Shown: positions 1-6,642 of the stretch, in pieces
Position numbering within the stretch: position 1 is the stretch's first letter
Layout of the letters: every line of letters starts with the position of its first letter
NCBI RefSeq assembly: GCF_900142545.1
Contig: NZ_FRBF01000018.1
Span: 1-60,852 of the forward strand
DNA length: 60,852 nucleotides
Direction: 5' to 3'
Source of the DNA: Fibrobacter sp. UWT2
Lineage (GTDB): Bacteria; Fibrobacterota; Fibrobacteria; Fibrobacterales; Fibrobacteraceae
The notes under the pieces: model-generated
What the model saw: only the letters and a program-made list of their open reading frames with translations
Database searches by the model: none
Told to the model about the DNA's origin: nothing
Program-made: the position numbers and the translations under genes

Positions 1-92
1 GTCATATTTTAGAAAACCTTGCAATATTTTCACAGGGTAGAAATCAGTTTTTCCCAATAGTTATGCGGGCTGGGCGGGATTTTAAGGGACGA

Positions 93-1379
93 CTAATTAA
101 TTTCGGCGGTTTCGCCAAGGTTTCCAAACTTGATTTTAAAACCGGTTCGCGCAGGCATACTATCGCCATGGGCAACAGTACGCTGCGTGCCACTCGGAAG
201 CGTTACCGTCCAGAGTTCATCCGAAGTATTCACGAGTCCCACTTCGCCTCCCTTGACAATGGTAGCCCCAACTTCTTTATCGTAATTTGTCGTCCCGATG
301 ACAATGCTTTCATAAATTTTTTTATTGGCTAGCAGCGGGACCATAAATTTCCCAGCGCGAAGCACCCTGTACCCCGAGAGCGGAGCATCGCAATAGACGC
401 AACGACAATCCGAATTGTTCGGGTCGGCAAAAACCGTATGGCTGCACTTGGGGCAACGAACAAGATTCGCTTGAACCTGCAGCAAAATATCGCGCCATTC
501 CTTGTCGGACACGCGCTTGGTCCCGTCGAGAATTGCCTCTTTGCTAAACGTCCTACAAAAGGCAGCGCGCAAAATCTTCGGATAAATATTCCAGCGGCGA
601 ATCACGTTCTTATGCAAAGCAGGGTCCGGAGCGTTACTGCGATCGACCGGATCCATAATGAATACGGCTTCGTAGCCAAACAGGTGCTTCGCCATTTCGG
701 GGTCGTTGTCGCAAGGGCACGACAGATACCACTTGCCCTCGAACGGACGGTTCATATAAATCAAGATAAACAGGCAAACCGCCAGCGAATGGTAGTCGGT
801 ATACTTATTGGGCCTAGACACGCCCTGCACAATCTCGGGCGCCATATACCCCGCCTTGCCCAAAATACCCATTTCAGCCGCATTATTGGGCGCCACGTTA
901 TCATTGTCGCAAATCAACACGTCACCCGTCTTGGGGTTAATAAAGAAGTTACCGTCGTTCATATCCTGGTAACTCAGGCCCTCCCTATGCAAGTCCAGGA
1001 ATGCACGCACCAGCTGCATACACGCATTCAGCTGTGCTTCTACATTGGCAAATTGCGCCGTCACCAAGATAAACTTGCTCATGTCCACGTAGTCCTTAGG
1101 GCGCAAGCGCATCAAGTAGCCAAAGCTCCCGTTCTGGAATTCGGTAACTGCCATCGGCCAAATAAAATGGTCATTGGGAGCACCCTTGGCGGCATTATCC
1201 GCCAAATTTTGACAAAAAGCCTCACTATTTTTGCAAGTGTACCACTTTAAGGCGTATTCACTGCCGTTATAGTCCACGGCATACACAATTCCCTGACCGC
1301 CGCGGCCAAGTTCACGCAAAACGCGGCAAGTTTCTCCGCCGCACAGACGAACGCGATCCCCTTTCTTCAATTCAGACAT
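93..1379 (-). CDS. Divergent Ser/Thr protein kinase-like protein with C-terminal zinc ribbon
   Basis: Predicted cytoplasmic protein kinase of 428 aa. A glycine loop (GRGGQGIV, about residues 25-32) and the ATP lysine in ALKWY (about 45) are visible. The catalytic loop reads YQDMNDGN instead of HRDxKxxN, and the DFG position reads DND, so Asp and Asn are kept but His is lost; a GYMAPE motif follows. After the kinase fold comes a four-cysteine ribbon (CPKC...CVYC, about 308-330) and a small beta-rich tail. ATG at 1379 is chosen over an in-frame TTG six bases upstream because AGGAG lies seven bases before it. Kinases of this style often pair with VWA and PP2C genes; any such partner would lie beyond the left edge. 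Substrate unknown. Confidence 0.75.
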   Translation of the reverse strand: MSELKKGDRVRLCGGETCRVLRELGRGGQGIVYAVDYNGSEYALKWYTCKNSEAFCQNLADNAAKGAPNDHFIWPMAVTEFQNGSFGYLMRLRPKDYVDMSKFILVTAQFANVEAQLNACMQLVRAFLDLHREGLSYQDMNDGNFFINPKTGDVLICDNDNVAPNNAAEMGILGKAGYMAPEIVQGVSRPNKYTDYHSLAVCLFILIYMNRPFEGKWYLSCPCDNDPEMAKHLFGYEAVFIMDPVDRSNAPDPALHKNVIRRWNIYPKILRAAFCRTFSKEAILDGTKRVSDKEWRDILLQVQANLVRCPKCSHTVFADPNNSDCRCVYCDAPLSGYRVLRAGKFMVPLLANKKIYESIVIGTTNYDKEVGATIVKGGEVGLVNTSDELWTVTLPSGTQRTVAHGDSMPARTGFKIKFGNLGETAEIN

Positions 1380-1449
1380 TCTCAAGCTCCTGAAAGTTCA
1401 ACACTTTCTTATCGCTTTGAAGTTCAAGAATGTAAAGGAGATTTATAAA

Positions 1450-1473
1450 AAAAGCCCCTGTACAGGGCTTCTC
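1450..1473 (-). terminator. Intrinsic terminator between OMP gene and kinase gene
   Basis: A hairpin with arms AAGCCCTG and CAGGGGCTT flanked by an A-run on the left (a U-run in minus-strand RNA) lies just after the stop of the 1478-2149 gene. It should end the minus-strand transcript of the two envelope genes. Confidence 0.7.
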
Positions 1474-1477
1474 ATTT

Positions 1478-2149
1478 TTAATTGCGTTTCTGGCCGAACC
1501 AGTACGCTAGATAAAATCGGAACCGGAGTTCATTAATATTAGTGTGGTAATATTTCTTGGTTTCTTTATAGAACCCTAAAAATTCGTAACCACTCCTAAC
1601 TCCAAATTCGATGCAGCCCATCTTAAAGCCCATTATCAACACAGCATCAAGCCATACGTCGTTGCCGTAATCGGGTTCACCCGAAAACACCTTTTCGTCT
1701 TCGATTTCAACCGTTTCTTCGAACCAGGGGAACCGAACAGAAGGACCGACACTGATAAAGAACGATTCCGAGAGGAACAAATTCAGGAGAACCGCTATTT
1801 CAAAAGCAGATGCCGAAACGGAATCCCTGACTTCGCGGTGCAGGTATTCGTACTCGGAGCCGAATTCAAACAATCCGTCAAAACCGATCTCGGCTCGCAG
1901 GGCCGCAAAGGCATCGTTTAGCGGGTACGCCATTTCAAACATCATGGTAAAACCCGTCGCATCTTCGTTGTCGTAGTACCTTTCGGCACCCTTCAAATAC
2001 GACGGACCAAGCCCAGCCATGATTCCCATACTGAACTTGCGGAAGGCCTTATCCCAGTAAGAATCTGCAGTTCCCTGCACATTTTCACCAGCGAAAGAAC
2101 AAACCGAAAGCAACAAGGCAAATATGACAGCAGTAAACTTATTTTGCAT
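1478..2149 (-). CDS. Predicted outer-membrane beta-barrel protein
   Basis: A 223-aa exported protein. The N-terminus (MQNKFTAVIFALLLSVCSFA) is a signal peptide with cleavage expected after SFA. The rest shows alternating hydrophobic and aromatic strands such as FRFYLAYWFG at the C-terminus, as in small outer-membrane barrels. Its start overlaps the end of the upstream lipoprotein gene by 11 bases, so the two are probably translated together. No family is recognised; a surface or stabilising role for the neighbouring lipoprotein is only a guess. Confidence 0.65.
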   Translation of the reverse strand: MQNKFTAVIFALLLSVCSFAGENVQGTADSYWDKAFRKFSMGIMAGLGPSYLKGAERYYDNEDATGFTMMFEMAYPLNDAFAALRAEIGFDGLFEFGSEYEYLHREVRDSVSASAFEIAVLLNLFLSESFFISVGPSVRFPWFEETVEIEDEKVFSGEPDYGNDVWLDAVLIMGFKMGCIEFGVRSGYEFLGFYKETKKYYHTNINELRFRFYLAYWFGQKRN

Positions 2150-3038
2150 AATCTACCACCGTAATGCGGAACGAATCGTTGTTTGTTCCGCCATTCAGAA
2201 CCAACGAATCAGTGCCAGATGAGAAAAATTGATGCGCGAATACAAGGCGCAGAAACGGCACCGTTGCCGTATCCGAATACGCTACACCAAAGGGGGCCGG
2301 CTTAGGCTTTAGCGGCTCAAAGTTAATGTCAAGCGCCTTAAACGCAACGAAACCGGAATCAGCCACCCAATAATCATAGGAATATTTAGAATCGGTATAA
2401 ATTTCCTGGCCTATACCCGACTTGATCGTACTCGCATCATTATTCTCAAGCACCTTGCCAAGATCAACTTCCATCGAGGCCTTGTTCCCAGACCTGTCCT
2501 GCACCGTAAACTTGAGCAGACCGTCTTTGTCCGCAAACAGCGTATCGCCAATAGATACGGTCGTGTCGCGTTCAATCCATTCGTCGCCATCGTAATAACC
2601 CGACAGCGTATATTCCGTAGGTGCCGGAGCCGCATGCAATTCCATGACCGAGGGCACGTAGGTATTTCCCTTCATATACGGGATATCATTTGGCTTATAC
2701 GACAACAGAGGCTTGACTTCACCGGAATTTTCATTCTTCACCTGAATCGAAAGAATCGATGCATTCTTAAATCCCGGAATAGAAATGTTCCAAGAGGGAC
2801 CGTTTTGAGGATTCGTTGGAGGCGAGACAATTTCTTCAGCAATAAAATCACTGAATATGGCACCACACTTCTTTTCTTCGCCATTCACGCTACACACGGG
2901 CTTAAACTCTAGGCCGCGGAAATCGGTAAGCATGACTTCATCCGACTTTTCGACAAACCTATAATATGCACCGCCCGAGTAATCGCCACACGAGGCCAGG
3001 AGTGCCGCAGCAAGCAATAATAAGACTTTGTTTCTCAT
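2139..3038 (-). CDS. Predicted lipoprotein of unknown function
   Basis: Start ATG at 3038 gives MRNKVLLLLAAALLASCG, a clear lipoprotein signal with Cys17 in the lipobox; the longer reading frame upstream runs through the rpsI terminator and is not credible. The mature part (about 283 aa) is beta-rich, with segments such as YTLSGYYDGDEW and KFTVQDRSGNKASMEVDLG that resemble immunoglobulin-like or extracellular repeat domains. It is followed by an overlapping barrel gene, suggesting an outer-membrane pair. No specific family is recognised. Confidence 0.65.
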   Translation of the reverse strand: MRNKVLLLLAAALLASCGDYSGGAYYRFVEKSDEVMLTDFRGLEFKPVCSVNGEEKKCGAIFSDFIAEEIVSPPTNPQNGPSWNISIPGFKNASILSIQVKNENSGEVKPLLSYKPNDIPYMKGNTYVPSVMELHAAPAPTEYTLSGYYDGDEWIERDTTVSIGDTLFADKDGLLKFTVQDRSGNKASMEVDLGKVLENNDASTIKSGIGQEIYTDSKYSYDYWVADSGFVAFKALDINFEPLKPKPAPFGVAYSDTATVPFLRLVFAHQFFSSGTDSLVLNGGTNNDSFRITVVDYAK

Positions 3039-3062
3039 CCTGATAGAAATATATATAAAAAA

Positions 3063-3091
3063 GAAAAGCCCCCGCGAAGCGGGAGCTTTTC
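3063..3091 (-). terminator. rpsI intrinsic terminator
   Basis: Arms AAAGCTCCCGC and GCGGGGGCTTTT around a TTC loop on the minus strand, followed by a T-rich run. It lies just downstream of the rpsI stop and ends the rplM-rpsI transcript. Confidence 0.8.
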
Positions 3092-3108
3092 GTAAAAGCA
3101 ATTGCAGA

Positions 3109-3513
3109 TTAGCGCTTGCTGAACTGGAAGTGCTTACGAGCCTTCTTGCGGCCGAACTTCTTACGTTCAACGGCACGAGAGTCGCGAGTCATGAGGCCTT
3201 CCTTCTTGAGGGCGGGCTTGACTTCGGCGTCGTTAGCAACCAGGGCGCGGACAATGCCAAGACGGACAGCGCCCATCTGGCCAGCGATACCACCGCCACG
3301 AGCGGTGACTTCGACGTCCCATTCTTCCGCATTGCCGAGGATGGCGAACGGAAGGTTAGCAATCATGTTCTGCACTTCAGAATGGAAGTAATCCTTGAAA
3401 TCACGACCATTGATAGTGCGCTTGCCGGAACCCGGCTTCAGGATCACAGCGGCGATGGCGTTCTTACGACGGCCAGTGCCACGGTAGATCTTCTTGTTCT
3501 TTGCGGTAGCGAT
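3109..3513 (-). CDS. rpsI: Ribosomal protein S9, apparently ATC-initiated
   Basis: Small-subunit protein S9 (134 aa; family about 130). The body shows YRGTGRRKNA, LKPGSGKRTING and the basic C-terminal tail ending HFQFSKR, which reaches the P-site tRNA in known ribosomes. The reading frame is open back to the rplM stop, but no ATG, GTG or TTG occurs upstream of residue 24. A strong GGAGG lies eight bases before an ATC codon at 3513-3511, followed by GCT ACC GCA AAG. Translating from it gives (M)ATAKNKKIYRGTG, an excellent S9 N-terminus. The start is therefore either a rare AUC or a single-base difference from ATG. It follows rplM by 17 bases. Confidence 0.9.
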   Translation of the reverse strand: MATAKNKKIYRGTGRRKNAIAAVILKPGSGKRTINGRDFKDYFHSEVQNMIANLPFAILGNAEEWDVEVTARGGGIAGQMGAVRLGIVRALVANDAEVKPALKKEGLMTRDSRAVERKKFGRKKARKHFQFSKR

Positions 3514-3530
3514 AGAGGTATCCTCCGTTC

Positions 3531-3959
3531 TTAAAGTTCTACAACTTCAGGTTTCTGCGCGGCGTGCGGATGTTCAGCACCGGCATAGATTTTGAGCTTC
3601 TTGATCATCTTGTGACCGAGAGCGCTGTGCGGGAGCATGCCCCAGATGGCAGCTTCGAGCGGTGCAGTCGGGTGCTTTGCAGACAGGTCGGCAAAGTTGA
3701 TCCAGCGTTCACCGGCAATGTGACCGGTGTGGTGGAAGTACTGCTTCTGCAGGTTCTTGTTGCCGGTAACAGCAACTTTTTCAGCGTTGATCACAACCAC
3801 GAAATCGCCAGTGTCGACGTTCGGGGAGAAGATGGCCTTGTGCTTGCCCATCAGGAGTTTTGCAACTTCAGAGGCAACGCGACCCATAGGCTTATCGGCG
3901 GCGTCCACAAGCTTCCACTTGTGTTCGACGTTCTTCGGGTTTACCGTAATGGTCTTCAT
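3531..3959 (-). CDS. rplM: Ribosomal protein L13
   Basis: Large-subunit protein L13, 142 aa, the usual length. Typical segments include WKLVDAADKPMGRVASEVA, the GDFVVVINAEKVAVTGNK stretch and GMLPHSALGHKMIKKLKIYAG. It is the first gene of the near-universal rplM-rpsI pair. Upstream lies an AT-rich perfect dyad with several TATAAT-like hexamers that may be its promoter or operator. Confidence 0.97.
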   Translation of the reverse strand: MKTITVNPKNVEHKWKLVDAADKPMGRVASEVAKLLMGKHKAIFSPNVDTGDFVVVINAEKVAVTGNKNLQKQYFHHTGHIAGERWINFADLSAKHPTAPLEAAIWGMLPHSALGHKMIKKLKIYAGAEHPHAAQKPEVVEL

Positions 3960-4104
3960 GTAAATCCTTTATTAGTTATTCCGGGGCCGAGTTGCCCCGT
4001 GAAATGCTGCGCTAAATTTAGAAGAATTATTCGAGCTTTGCAAGGGTAAAAAATACCGATTTTTCAAAAAACCCGCGTCATTTAGGCACTTTTCATTATA
4101 TCAA

Positions 4105-4131
4105 TTATAATAATTCTAGTAATTATTATAA
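4105..4131. repeat. Perfect 11-bp AT-rich inverted repeat upstream of rplM
   Basis: TTATAATAATT, a five-base CTAGT spacer, then AATTATTATAA: both arms match exactly. It lies about 150 bases before rplM and 20 bases after the stop of the small membrane protein gene. A minus-strand TATAAT occurs next to it at 4100-4095. It could be an operator, a promoter region or an RNA hairpin ending the upstream transcript. Confidence 0.6.
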
Positions 4132-4151
4132 CAAATCGAAGAAAATTTCGA

Positions 4152-4382
4152 CTATTTACGCTTCGTCTTGTAGAACAAACTGCCCACCAGCGAAACGGCA
4201 AGCACCACGATCATCGCGGTAAGACCCATGTCGGCGAGATTTTTGTATTCACCCACATGACCCGATTCGATAAGCATAATAATGATCAACGCAATCACGG
4301 CGGCAGTCGCACCCATGCGCTCAAACATCTTGATTTTGTCTTCGATAGAGAACGGCTTTTTAGGGTCATTAGTAAAGGGCAT
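4152..4382 (-). CDS. Small two-helix membrane protein
   Basis: A 76-aa protein starting at ATG 4382, chosen because GGAGGT lies seven bases upstream; a longer in-frame start at 4421 lacks support. Residues 1-20 are charged (PFTNDPKKPFSIEDK), then two hydrophobic helices follow: about 24-41 (AAVIALIIIMLIESG) and about 50-70 (LTAMIVVLAVSLVGSLF), with a basic end KTKRK. It overlaps the ubiA stop by 14 bases, so it is coupled to the menaquinone genes. Function unknown; a small partner of the membrane prenyltransferase is possible but unsupported. Confidence 0.7.
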   Translation of the reverse strand: MPFTNDPKKPFSIEDKIKMFERMGATAAVIALIIIMLIESGHVGEYKNLADMGLTAMIVVLAVSLVGSLFYKTKRK

Positions 4383-5262
4383 TGACGTCACCTCCCAGGC
4401 AAATCCACACGATAAGTCCAATCATCACAAGAACGCTAATGGCAACGTTAGCCAAAAAGAAGTCGCGGTTCATGGCATCCAGATCATCGGACTTGCGGAA
4501 CAAATGAATGTAGAGGATCGCAGCGGTCATGAGTCCCGTTACTACCCACCAAGGCAGCCCCATTCCCCAGAACACGCCGAACGCCACACAGAGCGCAAGC
4601 ATCGCCACATGGCTCCAGAAGGCAATCTGCAAAGCGCGCTTGCGGCCAAAGCGGGCCGGCACCGAATGGAGTCCCATGGCGCGGTCAATTTCTTCGTCCT
4701 GCGTTGCGTAAATGATATCGAAGCCGCCCATCCAAAGCATCAGAATCACGAGCAAGAAGATCGGGAACACCGCGAACTCGCCGCGGATTGCAATCCAGGC
4801 GCCCAAGGGGCTCATGCCAATCGCAAAGCCCAGGAACCAGTGGCAAAGCCAACTGAAGCGTTTCCAATAAGAATAAGAAAGCAGCAAGAGCCATACGGGC
4901 AAAGCGAGCAGGCCGGCGAGCGGTTGTAACAGCGCGGCAAACGTAACGAACAGCACCCCGTTAACGGCAAGGAACGCAATGACCGACGCCTTGCTCAGGC
5001 GCCCCGCGGGCAAGTGACGTTTCACGGTACGGGGATTCTTGGCATCGATATCGGCGTCGGCAATGCGGTTGAAGCTCATCGCGCTGTTACGGGCGGTGAC
5101 CATACAGCCCACAATCAATGCAACCATCTTCACCGCCTCCGCGGCACCCATGCCGCGGAAACCGTTCGCCGCCACCCACATGGAACCGATCGCAAAAGGC
5201 ATCGCGAAAAGCGAATGACTGAAGCGTACCATGTGTCCGAATTCAAGAATCTTTTTCAGCAT
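4369..5262 (-). CDS. ubiA: UbiA-family prenyltransferase (menaquinone pathway, MqnP-like)
   Basis: Polytopic membrane enzyme of 297 aa that attaches a prenyl chain to an aromatic acid. The first Asp-rich motif is seen in NRIADADIDAKNPRT (about 67-81) and the second in DEEIDRAMGLHSVPARFG (about 191-208), with about eight membrane helices. In organisms with the futalosine pathway this family prenylates 1,4-dihydroxy-6-naphthoate (MqnP). That role fits here because mqnB and mqnD occur elsewhere in the window and ubiX and menG are adjacent. Two bases separate its start from the ubiX stop. Confidence 0.88.
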   Translation of the reverse strand: MLKKILEFGHMVRFSHSLFAMPFAIGSMWVAANGFRGMGAAEAVKMVALIVGCMVTARNSAMSFNRIADADIDAKNPRTVKRHLPAGRLSKASVIAFLAVNGVLFVTFAALLQPLAGLLALPVWLLLLSYSYWKRFSWLCHWFLGFAIGMSPLGAWIAIRGEFAVFPIFLLVILMLWMGGFDIIYATQDEEIDRAMGLHSVPARFGRKRALQIAFWSHVAMLALCVAFGVFWGMGLPWWVVTGLMTAAILYIHLFRKSDDLDAMNRDFFLANVAISVLVMIGLIVWICLGGDVNALY

Positions 5263-5264
5263 AG

Positions 5265-5894
5265 CTATTTCTTTTTCGCTCTCACCTTAGCCAGGTGCTT
5301 CACCGAAGGCGTCTTGGACTTCGCCGCCGGAATGCGGATACCCTTCCACGGCTTCACGATATTATCGGCAGTCGTAAGCGCACCCAAGTGAACCAGGATT
5401 CTTGCGACCACGGTGTCGACCAATTCCTCAATCGTCTTCGGACGGTCATAAAAATGCGGCGCCGCCGGAATCACGATTCCGCCCATTCGCGTCAGCCGAG
5501 TCATATTGTCCAGGTGAATCAAGTTGTAGGGCATTTCGCGCGGCACCACAACTAACGGGCGGCGTTCCTTGAGGCAAACATCAGCCGTTCGAATCAACAA
5601 GTTGTCAGAAGTCCCGGCGGTAATGCGGCCAAGGGTTCCCATGGAGCAGGGCACCACCACCATTCCCGCATAATCAGCACTGCCGCTTGCGCATTCAGCA
5701 AAGAAGTTCTTCACGTCGGGCTGTTCATCCACGTACTTGAACAAGTCCTCTTGTCCTTCGTAAGCGACCACGCCCCTGCCCGGCGGAGTCACGAGCGCCG
5801 TCACATGGTGTCCCAGGCGTTTCAAATGCATGGCAGTGCGTGCGGCATAAATGGCGCCACTTGCACCGGTTACCCCCAAAATATATCGACTCAT
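5265..5894 (-). CDS. ubiX: UbiX-family flavin prenyltransferase
   Basis: Makes prenylated FMN, the cofactor of UbiD-type decarboxylases. The 209-aa protein begins MSRYILGVTGASGAIYA, with the FMN-binding GASG motif. VVVPCSMGTLGRI (about 91-103) and the late VPREMPYNLIHL segment (about 132-143) are family signatures. ATG at 5894 overlaps the menG stop in an ATGA, so a start further upstream is unlikely. In futalosine-type menaquinone synthesis the prenylated naphthoate is decarboxylated by a UbiD-like enzyme; no ubiD is in this window. Confidence 0.9.
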   Translation of the reverse strand: MSRYILGVTGASGAIYAARTAMHLKRLGHHVTALVTPPGRGVVAYEGQEDLFKYVDEQPDVKNFFAECASGSADYAGMVVVPCSMGTLGRITAGTSDNLLIRTADVCLKERRPLVVVPREMPYNLIHLDNMTRLTRMGGIVIPAAPHFYDRPKTIEELVDTVVARILVHLGALTTADNIVKPWKGIRIPAAKSKTPSVKHLAKVRAKKK

Positions 5895-6571
5895 GTCCGT
5901 CTCCTCAGTAATACGCGGTAAGCCACCCCAAAAAAGCAAGGCTTCACATGCACCAGTTCAAAACCGTTTCGTTCCGCCAGAGCCACAAAGTCGGCAACCG
6001 GCAAAAAACGAAGCACCGAATTCACCAGGTACTCGTACGCCTCGCGCTTGCTAAAAAAGGCTCCCAGCACCGGAATAAACAGCGGCGCCAGTCTCTTGTA
6101 AAAGAACTTGTTGAACGCATTTCTCGGCGAAAAGAATTCGAGCACCTGCAAGTATCCCCCATCTGCAAGTACACGCGCCGATTCCTTCAGGCCACCTTCG
6201 GCATCAGGCAAATTGCGCATTCCAAAGCCGTTCAGAATCACGTCAAAAGACGCATCGCCAAACGGCATCTTCATGGCATCCAGCTGCACGGGCACCGCAG
6301 TCATCTTCTTACCTGCAGCCCCCTTCAGCATACCAAAAGAAAAATCGCCAAGCACAGCCACATCGGGCTTGCCGTTGAACTTTTCGTAAGTTACCGCAAA
6401 GTCGCCCGTTCCCCCGCACAAGTCAAGCAAACGCTTGCCGGGTTTCTGCTTCCTGATTTCGCGGCAGCAGTTGCGGCGCCATAAAATGTCCTGAAAGCAA
6501 CTCAGCGTATGATTCAGAAAATCATAGCGGTTGGCAATTTCATCGAACATCTTGCGCACGGGGCTTTTCAT
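5891..6571 (-). CDS. menG: Demethylmenaquinone methyltransferase (MenG/UbiE)
   Basis: SAM-dependent methyltransferase of 226 aa catalysing the last step of menaquinone synthesis. The SAM-binding motif is LLDLCGGTGDFAV (about 48-60); MKMPFGDASFDVILNGFGMRNL (about 98-119) is typical of the UbiE/MenG family, as is VRKMFDEIANRYDFLN near the N-terminus. First gene of the minus-strand menG-ubiX-ubiA-small membrane protein operon. Confidence 0.92.
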   Translation of the reverse strand: MKSPVRKMFDEIANRYDFLNHTLSCFQDILWRRNCCREIRKQKPGKRLLDLCGGTGDFAVTYEKFNGKPDVAVLGDFSFGMLKGAAGKKMTAVPVQLDAMKMPFGDASFDVILNGFGMRNLPDAEGGLKESARVLADGGYLQVLEFFSPRNAFNKFFYKRLAPLFIPVLGAFFSKREAYEYLVNSVLRFLPVADFVALAERNGFELVHVKPCFFGVAYRVLLRRRT

Positions 6572-6583
6572 GACGCCAAATAT

Positions 6584-6620
6584 AAAAAAAAGGAGAGCGG
6601 CGACATGCCACTCTCTCCTT
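6584..6620 (-). terminator. Terminator after the CotH lipoprotein gene
   Basis: Minus-strand arms AGGAGAG and CTCTCCT with a 15-base loop, followed by a run of seven T. It lies 23 bases after the stop of the 6643-9177 gene. Confidence 0.75.
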
Positions 6621-6642
6621 TCTAAAAGCCAGCTAGACTCGA

